Shown here one piece after another: positions 55,227 through 64,000 of a stretch of DNA of 64,000 nucleotides (the first letter of the stretch is position 1; each line of letters opens with the position of its first letter). Made by a program: the position numbers and the translations under genes. The notes below the pieces were generated by a model that made no database searches, was not told where the DNA came from, and saw only the letters and a program-made list of their open reading frames with translations. This DNA is from Chloroflexi bacterium TSY (GTDB taxonomy: Bacteria > Chloroflexota > Anaerolineae > Caldilineales > Caldilineaceae), in the NCBI GenBank assembly GCA_019217005.1, contig JAHBNG010000072.1, forward strand, positions 1-64,000, given 5' to 3'.

Positions 55227-56749
55227 ATGAACGACAAGCTACAAGATTTGCGTCGACGGCTAGAGGAAGTGTCTAACTTGCGCACCACCGCGTATGTGTT
55301 GAGCTGGGATCAATCAACATATATGCCGCCTGGTGGCGCACGCGCGCGCGTCAAATGTCAACAGTTCGCCAACTGGCACATGAAAAATTTACAGATCCAG
55401 CCATTGGCAAATTGCTCGACGAACTGACTCCGTTTGAGGAAGATTCTCCCTACGATTCAGATCAAGCTAGTTTGATCCGCGTCACGCGGCGACAGTATGA
55501 ACGTGCCATCAAGGTACCAACATCCTTTGCCTCAGAGTTTGCGAATCATACATCCGACTCTTACTCTGCCTGGGCAGAAGCCAGACCAGCGAATGATTTT
55601 GCAAGGATGCAGCCATTTTTGGAGAAGACGCTAAAGATGAGTCGTCAGTATGCCGATTATTTTCCGGGCTATGAACATCCTGCTGATCCACTCATTGACG
55701 GCAGTGATTACGGAATGAAAGCATCTAGTGTTCGTTCCCTCTTTAGTCAACTGCGTGAACGACTGGTTCCAATTGTCCAAAAAATTAGCGAACAATCAGA
55801 AATTGACAGTCGTCCTCTACATCGAGCATTCCCCGAACCAAAGCAATGGGATTTCGGCATGCAGATCGCGAAACAACTGAGCTATGACCTGAATCGTGGT
55901 CGCCAAGACAAAACTCTTCACCCATTTGCCGTTCCTTTTTCCATCGGCGATGTACGCATCACGACGCGATTCGAACCCAACAATCTGGCCGAAGGACTCT
56001 TTAGCACCATGCATGAAGTTGGGCACGCTCTTTATGAACAAGGGATTTCAGAATCGCTGGAAGCGACTCCTCTCGCTAGCGGTACGTCAGCTGGGGTTCA
56101 TGAAAGTCAATCTCGATTGTGGGAAAATATCGTTGGACGAAGTCGTGGCTTCTGGTATACCAATTACCCAAAGCTGCAATCCACCTTTCCCGAGCAACTC
56201 AATCAAGTCTCCCCGGAGGAATTCTACAGAGCCATCAACAAGGTTGAACGCTCGCTCATTCGCACTGATGCAGACGAAGTGACCTATAATCTCCACGTGA
56301 TCATTCGCTTCGATTTAGAGCTAGCTTTATTGGAAGGCAATCTATCGATTGACGATCTACCCGAAGCCTGGCATGCTCGATATGAAGCTGATCTGGGCCT
56401 GCGTGCGCCCAACGATGTGAACGGGGTCCTCCAAGATGTTCACTGGTATTCTGGCTATATCGGGGGCTCATTTCAAGGATATGCTTTGGGCAATATTCTG
56501 GCCTCTCAGTTTTATGCAACGGCTTTGGCCGAACATTCGGAAATCCCATCTCAGATCAAACGGGGCGATTGTCGGACATTGCATCGTTGGTTGAAGCACA
56601 ATATCTATCAGCATGGCAGCAAATTCACAGCGGATGAAATTGTCGAGCGAGTGACCGGCCGCGGATTAACTCTCGAACCTTATTTTGACTACTTGACGAC
56701 CAAATTTGGGGAAATTTACGAAGTGGATCTGGTGAACGAGCAACGATGA
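55227..56749 (+). pseudogene. M32 (Taq) carboxypeptidase, one frameshift
   Basis: A cytosolic zinc metallocarboxypeptidase. From ATG at 55227 it reads DLRRRLEEVSNLRTTAYVLSWDQSTYMPPGGARAR, as M32 enzymes do. Then one base is missing within the run GCACGCGCGCGCGTCAA near 55350, and the frame continues as QMSTVRQLAHEKFTDPAIGKLL to 56749. The active site HEVGH (in FSTMHEVGHALYEQG) and the zinc-ligand Glu region GVHESQSRLWENIVGRS are intact, as are IRFDLELALLEG and GYIGGSFQGYALGN. Total length ~507 residues, the family norm. The break lies in an alternating GC run and could be a sequencing artefact; otherwise the gene is dead. A restart at 55355 would lack the first helices. Confidence 0.85.
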
Positions 56750-56770
56750 CAAGATGAAGCTCATCTTGTC
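56748..56770 (+). terminator. Hairpin at the end of the M32 gene
   Basis: The 10-bp perfect stem GACAAGATGA / TCATCTTGTC with a 3-nt loop overlaps the stop codon; a T-run (CTTTTTG) follows 12 bp later. Likely terminator. Confidence 0.6.
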
Positions 56771-56806
56771 CCATCGATCGACTTTTTGTTGATTCTACTA
56801 GGTTCT

Positions 56807-56885
56807 GTTGACATTTAGGGTGCGCCCTCAGAGAGTTGGTTGCGTTGAAAGATACTTTCTCTCCAGAGGGCTGTCAAATGTCAAC
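56807..56885. repeat. 79-bp inverted-repeat element
   Basis: GTTGACATTT, GCCCTC, AGAG on the left mirror CTCT, GAGGGC, AAATGTCAAC on the right. It lies between the M32 gene and a convergent lipoprotein gene. Single copy in the window; MITE-like in form. Confidence 0.6.
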
Positions 56886-56912
56886 GGCTCCTAATTATTG
56901 AGCAATGAGTTC

Positions 56913-57968
56913 CTAATATCCCTGCCACCAATCGTCTCGTGACCGTGGATCGAGGAACATACCCCTGCTGCGTATTGCAACCATCAGTTCCCCGCTTGCT
57001 GCATTGCCGAATGTCTCGGCATTGCGTAGGGCGGGTAACTCGGTGCGGCCAGCAGCATTTGCCGCCTGATAGGCCGCAACCAGATTGGGATCGACGCAAA
57101 TGTTTTCCAGGTGGACAGCGTACCCTTCAGCCGCCGTTCCAGCACGCGTATACGAGAGCACAATGCGGGTTGGCTCTGCATACAGAACAGCTGCGATATA
57201 TCCGCCACCATAGATCTCCGGACCCCGACCGGGAGCTGCCAAGGATTCGCCTGGATTGGATGCCAATGTAAGGAGTGTGACCTCAAATTGAGCGAGCGGA
57301 TCACCTGCGCAGCCATGATCGCCACATCCCCAATCCCAGTCCCGAACTTGATGAACTGCAAGGAAATCGGGCCTGCGGGCTTCGGCGAACAGACGCGCAA
57401 GCTGCGGTGTATCTGGATCGACATTGCCCAGATCCACCAAATGGAGAGGTGCTTCAACACGTTCATAACCACGTAAAGATAGATTCCAATCGCCATGTTG
57501 ATTGTCAGGATGGTTCAGGTCAACACCATCCATTGGGATCAAATCATAAGTGCGGGTTGAGCTATTTGGACAGCCTCCAACAGCAACACTTTCCTCCGTG
57601 TCAGTTGATTCCGTTGAATCTGAACCTGTGTTCTGCTCACCATTCGTAGACTGATCAGCTGAATGATCATCTGTTGCGCTTTCTGGTGTGGGGGTATTTA
57701 CCGTTACCTGAACAGCTGCATTAGGAGTAGGCGTGGCCACAACGATCACTGTGACTTCGACGACTGGTTGTGTCGGCATCGCATCAAGTGTCGCTCGGAC
57801 TGCAAGGTTGACCAGATCTGGATCGGCTGTATTCGTGCCACCACAACCTGCAACTACAAGGACAAACAGCGTGAGCATTGCAGTATATCTGATCAAACAA
57901 CTTTTACTCAATTTCGTCTGAGCGAGATGCGAGACACTATTCTTGTGAGGAAAAATCGTACAATTCAT
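56913..57968 (-). CDS. Hypothetical lipoprotein with Thr-rich spacer
   Basis: 351 residues from ATG at 57968; the inner ATG at 57878 gives a more usual lipoprotein signal (MLTLFVLVVAGCGG). After the lipobox Cys comes a Thr/Pro/Ser-rich spacer, then a ~190-residue domain with CPNSSTRTYDLIPMDGVDLNHPD, HQVRDWDWGCGDHGCAGDPLAQF and a C-terminal GMFLDPRSRDDWWQGY. I do not recognise the domain; the Cys/Asp-rich segment could bind metal. Insertion sequence copy B lies 4 bp before the ATG at 57968, so the original promoter, and possibly the true start, have been displaced. Confidence 0.68.
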   Translation of the reverse strand: MNCTIFPHKNSVSHLAQTKLSKSCLIRYTAMLTLFVLVVAGCGGTNTADPDLVNLAVRATLDAMPTQPVVEVTVIVVATPTPNAAVQVTVNTPTPESATDDHSADQSTNGEQNTGSDSTESTDTEESVAVGGCPNSSTRTYDLIPMDGVDLNHPDNQHGDWNLSLRGYERVEAPLHLVDLGNVDPDTPQLARLFAEARRPDFLAVHQVRDWDWGCGDHGCAGDPLAQFEVTLLTLASNPGESLAAPGRGPEIYGGGYIAAVLYAEPTRIVLSYTRAGTAAEGYAVHLENICVDPNLVAAYQAANAAGRTELPALRNAETFGNAASGELMVAIRSRGMFLDPRSRDDWWQGY

Positions 57969-57972
57969 TTAT

Positions 57973-59468
57973 CTTTACTTTCTGGTAAAAGAAAAGAGAT
58001 GAGGTGAGAAATGTGACAAAAAGCGGTTAGCGTTTCATCCTAAAGGTAGCGAAACCAAAAAGGAGGAAGGAATGCTAACCGCGCCAGAAATAACTATAGC
58101 AGTACTGATGAATGTATTGCAAGTAACGCCGGTGGGAACAAACGTAAATGTAATGCGTCTGATGTGGGCGATGATGAATGGGTCGTTTCTGAAAAGTCGA
58201 GGAGCAATCCATAGTGGATTGAATGAAAGCGGGTTTGAAGATGAGGAGATCTGGCGAAGCTGGTGGAGCTTTCGATATGGATCATGGGATATTGCAAGCC
58301 TGCTCTCATCGTGGCAAGAAGAAGTGGAGTGGAAAGGGAATGGGAGGCAAAAAGTTAGAAGGATACCGAGTGAAAAGCATAGATATCACAGGGTTCTGGC
58401 GACCGAAGCTGCAAGGGAAAGTGAACCGACTCTATAACTCAACGGCTCGTCGGGCATTGCCCGCTCATCTTTGGAGTGATGATAAGCTCGGGGAGATAGG
58501 CGGGAAACGAGTGCCACTGCTCAAGGCAATCATGAGATGCGAGGTAGGCACAAAGGAAAGTGAGTTTCGGAAAAGCTGCTGACAGAGACGAAGAAATCAC
58601 TGGAGTCAGACGAAGTGGCGGTGGTCGATGCCGGGTTTACAATCAGAGAAATGCTAGAAAGCGACGTCGACCGATTTGTCCTTCGGGAAGCGATTAACTG
58701 CACAGCGCGCCGCAATGAGTTACCCGAACGTAAGGAAAAAGGCAGACCACCCGAATATGGTGATATTGTGCGTCCGCTCTCTCGATGCTATAGGGGAAAG
58801 CGACTCGAGGCCACAACTCCAGACTCGTTTGGTCAATTTGTCTATAGTGGTCGCCTGATTCGCTATCAAGCATGGCACAATCTCGTCCCCAGGACAACCA
58901 AGGTGGATACAGCCAACCGCACCTATTCGATTTACGTCTTTCAGGATCCTGCTTATCACACACCTTTGGTTCTGGCGACCGTCATGGCTTTACAAGCTGA
59001 AACCATTTATCTTTTCTCTCTGGAGCGCTGGCCTGTTGAACATCCCCCCTTGGCTTCAAGCAGATGATTGGCTTACATCGTCAATTTGTTCATGCCGATG
59101 AGGCTTGCTTCCGCTTACCTGAACTGGGGCTGCTGCTGGCAATCTTCTTTCCCATTTAGCCGCTTCTCTTCCTCCCATACCGACTGGCTACTGGGATCGA
59201 GAGCCTCAAGCCACTCCCGGCAGGCTGCGCCGCGTTCTCTCGAGTGCTCTTTTTCCAACTCCCGACCAACTCGACCCTGACTTTCGGAAAAAGGCCTCGG
59301 TTTCACACCATTTCCCTAAAGGCGTTCTCGCTCATCGCCGCCTCAATGCCGCTGCTTAAACTAGCCGAGCACTATTTTTACATTTTATCCCGTTTTTTCA
59401 GGGTGGATTCTTTTTTCCGCCCCTTTCGGTTTGCCCTTTGTCACTCAAGCCTTTACCAGAAAGTAAAG
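57973..59468 (+). mobile_element. 1.50-kb insertion sequence, copy B
   Basis: 17-bp inverted ends CTTTACTTTCTGGTAAA and complement, flanked by direct repeats TTTAT (57968-57972 and 59469-59473). It is the same element as 24034-25517 in opposite orientation and about 12 bp longer. It lies directly upstream of the lipoprotein gene, oriented away from it. Confidence 0.93.
58072..59359 (+). pseudogene. DDE transposase of IS copy B, frameshifted
   Basis: Same protein as in copy A, again in pieces. The N-terminal part runs to ~58330; a second frame carries VKSIDITGFWRPKLQG and ends after KESEFRKSC; a third frame (58615-59067) has VAVVDAGFTIREML and [14 protein letters not shown]; a fourth carries the C-terminus to TAA at 59357. 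Breaks fall at different places from those in copy A (for example within CTTGGCTTCAAGCAGATG), so the two copies decayed independently or carry separate sequence errors. Confidence 0.82.
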
Positions 59469-60364
59469 TTTATTAGATATCCTATTTGCTACATCACTTA
59501 CTGGACAGCCGCTATTACGAATGGACAATGCCAGGTGGACGAAACAACGACCAGCGCCACATCATGCCCAGTGTAACACGCATGATCCCGCTAAACCCAA
59601 CGCGCCTCATTCGTTTTATCCACGCTAATTTTGGTGGTATCCCACGACGTTTACCCCACAAAACCTCAAAGAGCCAATAATTCATATGGTGAATGTTCCT
59701 CTTTAGTCACTCGACGAACAATCAAAAGAGTTATGGATGTTGGATATTGTTCCAGATAGTCAGCCAAAATTGTACCTGGATGATGCGAAATCCCCTATAT
59801 ATATATGTAACGAAAGATGTAAAAGATACGCAATATTACGTATTTTTTGCTTTGACGATTTGTGATACGATTGATATGCCCAGAATAAAACTCGGCTCAT
59901 TCGAGCCTGTCTGTATCATGACATGAAATAATAAGTTCATCTATTTAGCAAACATACAAAAATAAACAAAAAACTGCTGCCCTGGTTGATGGACCAGAAC
60001 AGCAGTCAGAAGAACAAAGCAACCTACAGTGAAATCTTCGGTCACTGGAACGTTTGGAAGATTCCGCTGCTCGTATCTGAACGCGGTTTAGCGCGTTCAA
60101 GATTGCCCTGCCTTTGATTACGATAGCATTTCAAGAACGTCCTGTCAATGGTCATTAGCCACTTACTCCTTGGCATAGGCTGTCCGTCAAAAAGCTTAAC
60201 TTCAATAGCTCCAATCTCTCACTCTCTATTTCAACAACGCACACTTGAACACGGACTACAACTGAACACGAACTGACCCATTATTAAAAATACCGGAACA
60301 AAAACTTTACTTACAACAACGCCACAAGCTGGATTCTGTCCGAACAAAGGAGACGTATCGCACA
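59469..60364. other. Gene-poor region before the adhesin gene
   Basis: No convincing gene. A ~28-nt stretch at 59489-59517 (ATCACTTACTGGACAGCC then GCTATTA) also occurs at 53006-53034. A hairpin at 59973-60006 (ACTGCTG...CAGCAGT) with an A-run on its left would terminate leftward transcripts. At 60076-60096 GAACGCG/CGCGTTC forms a short hairpin. An AAAGGAGACG ribosome site lies just before the next start codon. Confidence 0.45.
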
Positions 60365-62270
60365 ATGTACAGCTTACGGTCACAGCGAATGTCGTATCGA
60401 AAGATGTTCTATACCCCGGCCATCATTCTTTCAGTGGTCACGAGTATCTTTCCCCACTTCATCCCTATGATGGAAGGACCGATCGCCAGCGCGTGCCATC
60501 TAGACATACGCATGACGGTTACCACTTTTGATACGATAACGACTGCTCTGATTCAAAGCTGGATTCCCATGTTAGAGAGAACCATGACCGACGCCAGTAG
60601 CAATTACCTCTTTGATGGTCCCAACGACAATCAGATCGAAATGACGGTTACACCGACCGTTAAGTCTGGTGATGAACGATTGCCGAATGGTGCCGTTCGC
60701 GGTCTAGTCTTCAGCGACAGAAATGGCGACGAGACACAAGATGACGGACCAGGATTGCCTGAAGAGGGCTTGAGCGGCGTGATCATTACCTTGTTGACGC
60801 CCGATGGCACCGTCGTAGAGACAACGACGACAGATGCTGACGGCAACTATGAGTTCCCGATTGTAGCGCATGGTTCTTATGTCGTACGCGAAATGGATCC
60901 AACTGGCTTTACCAGTACAACCAACAACCAGGTTGCGATCTTCGTGCCGACAGATGATGTGGGAATTGCTAACTTTGGTGACCAGCAGTCAGGTACCGTT
61001 GGTGGCGTAGTCTTCGACGACATCAATGGCAATGGCGACACAGATTCTGGCGAAAATGGGTTCCCCAATGTGACTGCTGAATTGGTGGATCTAGATGGTA
61101 ATGTGGTAGATACGGCGACCACGGATGAAAATGGAAACTATGAGTTTCCGAATGTGGAACCAGGTCCATATACAGTTGTGATTATCGATCCATCGATCAC
61201 AACGACTTCACCAGGCACAGTGTCGATTTCGATCCCACAGGGGGGCTCAACCAGCGTAAATGTAGGTGGAATACCGATTGGTCAAGTACGAGGTGTGGTG
61301 TTCAATGACAAGAATGGGGATGGTGATCAGGATCCAAACGAAGATGGACTGAATAACGTCACGATTGAGCTAGTAAATGCCAATTACAACGCGATAGACA
61401 TCACCACCACATCCACTGATGGTTCTTACGCCTTCCCGTCGGTAGAGCCAGGTGCCTACAGGGTGCGGGAGACGAATCCGGCTGGATTTAGTGATACGAC
61501 CAAAAACACGGTTCCAGTCTCTGTGCCTCCAGGTGGCTCTGGATTCGTCAATTTTGGCGACCAGCAGGCTGGAACGGTTAGCGGAGTTGTCTTCAACGAC
61601 CCAAATGGTGATGGTAACCAGCAGCCAAATGAGAACGGTCTCAGTGAAGTGACAATTGAACTGGTTGACCCAACCCGTACTGTCGTTGCAATGTTGACGA
61701 CTGAACCCGATGGCTCCTATCTGTTCACGAACGTGACGCCGGGGCCATATACTGTGCGGGAGACGGATCCGCTTGGCTTTACAAGCACATCGTCCAATCA
61801 GATTCCGATTCTCATTGCAACCAATGGAGCATCCACTGCTAACTTTGGTGACCAGTTGATTGGTACAGTGAGCGGTGTGGTCTTCAATGATTCCAATGGG
61901 AATGGCGTTGAAGATCGAAATGAAGGAGGTTTTGGCAGTGTGTCTATTCGACTGGTCAATGCAAACGGCAATGAGGTGGCGACCTCCTCCACCGCTTGTG
62001 ATGGCAGCTATCTTTTCTCGAGCGTATCGCCTGGGGCCTACACAGTCCATGCGACGGATCCAACTGGGTATCATAGCACGACCAATAACACAGTACCTAT
62101 CTCTGTCCTACCAAATAGTGCTGCAATTGCCAATTTTGGTGACCAACAGCGGGGCAGCATATCGGGTGTCGTCTTCAATGATACGGATGAAGACAGCCAG
62201 CCAGATATGAATGAATCTGGAATTTCTGGTGTGGCAATCGAGCTTGTGGATGAAGACGGCAATGTCGTTA
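60365..62270 (+). pseudogene. SdrD_B/Cna_B-repeat surface protein, part before ISAzo13-like insertion
   Basis: Starts at ATG 60365 with a good ribosome site. A hydrophobic N-terminus (FYTPAIILSVVTSIFPHFI) suggests export. At least five and a half SdrD_B-like units of ~95 residues follow. Each has GxVFxDxNGDGxQDxxExGLxxVTIELVD, a TTTDxDGSYxFxNVxPGxYTVRETDPxGF segment and an xNFGDQ end. Such domains are rigid, Ca-binding stalk units of adhesins or S-layer-associated proteins. The frame runs to 62270, where a mobile element begins. Without it the protein continues NVVNATITAGDGSYNL and on past the right edge. The residues after 62270 in the same frame (LNQKNNYTRTREW...) belong to the insert. Confidence 0.88.
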
Positions 62271-63563
62271 GGCTAAACCAAAAAAATAATTATACGCGAA
62301 CGAGAGAATGGAGAGGGGGAATAAGGACAAACCATTTTTCTAAACCAGGTAAACGTTGGAAGCGTTGTTCCAAACGGTCCATCTCTTTCTGAGTGAGTTT
62401 GACGCCGGTCTCATAAAGAGTGGAATTCAGGTGAACGAAGGGTTGTAGTTGGTTAAAGCGAAAAGAACGGGCAAAATTGAGAACGGTCTCAAGAGAATCA
62501 GAAGAGAACCGTTCCAGTGTTTTCAAGATGGCCCCAAACCCGTTCGATGGGGTTGTATTTACTGTGATAAGGAGGGTAGCAGGCGAGCTGAATAGAGAGA
62601 CGATAGTGCTCAACAAACTGAGTGAGACGATACATAAACTGAGTCCGACGGGTATGATTTTCGGGACCATTGTCCTGATTGATCACGAGGGTCTTGACGT
62701 GAGGAAAGTGTTCACGTACGCTTTCCCAAAAATCAATCAGGCAGTCGACAATACAGTCACTAGTCACTTTCGACTGAGTCAAGTAAAGAAAGAGTTCCTT
62801 GGTTGAAGGGAGGTAAATGCCAAAAGGAGTGACTTTCTCGGTCTTCTTATCTTGAAAGTCATGATCGAGCGCTTTGACAACCACTCGACTTATCCCTTCT
62901 CGAGAAACGGTCAAGTAAAATCGTCGCTTTGGCATCCCAAGAGAGGCGCAGAACCGTCTCGTCTGCATCCGCTTCTTGATTGATCTGATGAATTCTATCA
63001 AAGATCGCATCGGTCTGGGATCTTTTTCACTGGTTGACTTTTTTTGACCCGGTTTGAGCCATAGCCTAACTCATTGAGCTTCAAGCGGATGGCCTCTTCG
63101 CCAGGCAATTCCTCATCTGTGTATCCTTTCTGCTCGATGAGCTGGGTACGCATTTCGGCGGCGGTTAGTCGAGTGTACAATTGGGGGTCGAAAGGTGGGA
63201 TCGGTCTGGCTGAATTGATCGGCGATTTCAACCATATCGGCCAGTAAAGTGGGGATATGGTCTTCGGCTTTTTTGCGACCACGTCGGTGGCTTTGGTCGA
63301 CATAACAGAAGCCGCCTTCTAGTTCTTCCAGGGCTTTGGCTATCGTCGCCCGATTCCAGCCCAACTCTCGTTCTGCTTTCGTCGGACTCCCTTCGCATAT
63401 CGTTTTGACCGTTTGGGCCATGAAGTGCCTTCTTTCGTATCCACTTAACATGGCCTTCGTCTCTTTCAAGACTTCAACCATTTCTGGCGAGATTGTCATT
63501 TTTGCTCCTTTTGGAGAGCTAGTTTAACACCTTCTCGCGTATATTTTATTTTTTGGATTGGCC
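62271..63563 (-). mobile_element. ISAzo13-like insertion sequence in the SdrD_B gene
   Basis: 1293 bp with imperfect ~29-bp inverted ends (GGCTAAACCAAAAAAATAAT and, from the other side, GGCCAATCCAAAAAATAAAA, both continuing to ATACGCGA). It is flanked by TTA on each side (62268-62270 and 63564-63566). Removing it with one TTA rejoins the host gene in frame. Confidence 0.9.
62290..63499 (-). pseudogene. ISAzo13-family transposase, multiply frameshifted
   Basis: Read leftward. The N-terminal helix-turn-helix part from 63499 (RRHFMAQTVKTICEGSPTKAERELGWNRATIAKALEELEGG) gives way to another frame with LTAAEMRTQLIEQKGYTDEELPG, then LSWDAKATILLDRFSRR (first catalytic Asp), VLVINQDNGPENHTRRTQF-type second Asp region and YPPYHSKYNPIERVWGHLE (catalytic Glu). 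A last frame carries SLETVLNFARSFRFNQLQPF to 62290. The pattern, especially NPIERVWGHLE, is that of ISAzo13 (PF07592-type) transposases. Four or so frame changes make it inactive. Confidence 0.85.
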
Positions 63564-63566
63564 TTA

Positions 63567-64000
63567 ATGCCACAATCACTGCTGGCGATGGTTCATACAA
63601 CCTCATCAATGTAACGCGGGGCATCTACACTGTCCACGAAGTAGACCCGACTGGATATACCCACACATCGTCCAATGATGTGAAGGTCTCTGTCCCGACA
63701 AACGGTGCAGCAACGGTCGATTTTGGGGACAAGCAGACGGGTATCATCAGCGGTATCGTCTTTGTTGACATCAATGGTGACGGCGAACAGGATCCGTCAG
63801 AAGTTGGACTCGGCGGTGTTGTACTGGTGCTGCTTGACCCAGATGGCAAGGTGACCAAAACGACAACCACGGCAGGAGATGGGTCGTATATCTTCACTGA
63901 TTGTGGACAAAGCCTGAACGTGCAAGCAGTTCAGGCGGGCCTAGTGGCTGAATTGAGAGCCCCCAATGCTAATTGTGTCGGTGACTACACAGTGCAGGAA
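63567..64000 (+). pseudogene. SdrD_B/Cna_B-repeat surface protein, continuation after the insertion (cut by edge)
   Basis: In-frame continuation of 60365-62270. The split unit is completed (ATITAGDGSYNLINVTRGIYTVHEVDPTGYTHT ... VDFGDKQTG), then another begins (IISGIVFVDINGDGEQDPSEVGLGGVVLVLLDPDGK) and includes an odd Cys-containing variant (IFTDCGQSLNVQAVQ, APNANCVGDYTVQE). It runs off the window, so the C-terminal anchor is not visible. Confidence 0.85.

Noticed and set aside
59490..59680. Remnant transposase gene after IS copy B
   Set aside because: A short frame (RHIMPSVTRMIPLNPTRLIR) looks vaguely protein-like, but no family motif could be identified.
61370..62074. Minus-strand ORF of 234 codons
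   Set aside because: Antisense to the SdrD_B repeats; the long frame results from the repeated codon pattern.

Overview
The window looks like a chromosome segment of an uncultured or little-studied member of the Chloroflexota (Anaerolineae/Caldilineae/Ardenticatenia type). This rests on gene content and style, not on a marker tree. The signs are Thr-Pro-rich linkers in secreted proteins, a YIP1 protein, LytR-CpsA-Psr and SH3 envelope proteins, an ROK polyphosphate glucokinase beside PPK2, an M32 carboxypeptidase, and an FMN-riboswitch-controlled NMT1/ThiY-like ABC transporter of the kind described as RibXY in Chloroflexus. No rRNA is present and only one tRNA (Gln, CTG) was found.

Layout. 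Positions 1-5647 (minus) hold a sugar ABC transporter (permease cut by the left edge, Tat-exported binding protein), a Fur-family repressor, molybdate transport genes modB and modA, and a PadR regulator. Positions 5948-19265 (plus) form an accessory island. It has three paralogous secreted trypsin-like proteases with different C-terminal modules: FGE-sulfatase/C-lectin in copies 1 and 3, a CBM-like domain in copy 2. It also has a RAYT (Y1/REP-associated) transposase inside arrays of its own REP-like palindromes, and a CHAT-protease/TPR protein. Positions 19433-24026 carry an isochorismatase-family hydrolase, an EEP phosphatase/nuclease and a damaged GT39-like membrane protein. Positions 24034-27118 hold an insertion sequence and a non-coding region with a 112-bp tandem array. 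Positions 27153-31356 are the remains of one giant propeller/PKD/di-haem cytochrome gene. Positions 31569-37330 contain a YIP1 protein, an unknown protein, and an FMN riboswitch followed by an ABC permease, binding protein and ATPase. Positions 37657-43621 run from gltX through tRNA-Gln, ppgK, ppk2 and a DUF6941-like gene to a tandem-domain protein. Positions 43628-52846 hold envelope/secreted proteins, L33 (rpmG) and an S1-domain protein. From 53 kb to the right edge are a dead IS701-like transposase, an M32 carboxypeptidase, a lipoprotein, a second copy of the insertion sequence, and an SdrD_B/Cna_B-repeat adhesin split by an ISAzo13-like element.

The main theme is colonisation by small mobile repeats. 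At least eight families can be read directly. They include a 155-bp MITE with 8-bp target duplications, a 215-bp MITE with a 5-bp duplication, a 1.49-kb IS with 5-bp duplications, an ISAzo13-like element with a TTA duplication, 71-bp palindromes carrying a TATAAT box, and others. Removing the inserts in silico restores open frames in three genes: the propeller-cytochrome fusion, the CHAT-TPR gene and the SdrD_B adhesin. A further set of genes carries single-base frameshifts or in-frame stops, so the region is either decaying or contains assembly errors.

The most interesting signals are three. (1) The last ~40 codons of the two FGE/C-lectin modules have constant flanks around a 26-codon hypervariable stretch, like diversity-generating-retroelement variable regions, next to protease and CHAT modules known from Chloroflexota conflict systems. 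(2) An FMN riboswitch has mobile repeats sitting inside one aptamer loop. (3) A 112-bp tandem array is built of two related hairpins with compensatory stem changes. No reverse transcriptase or template repeat lies in this window, so (1) remains a hypothesis.
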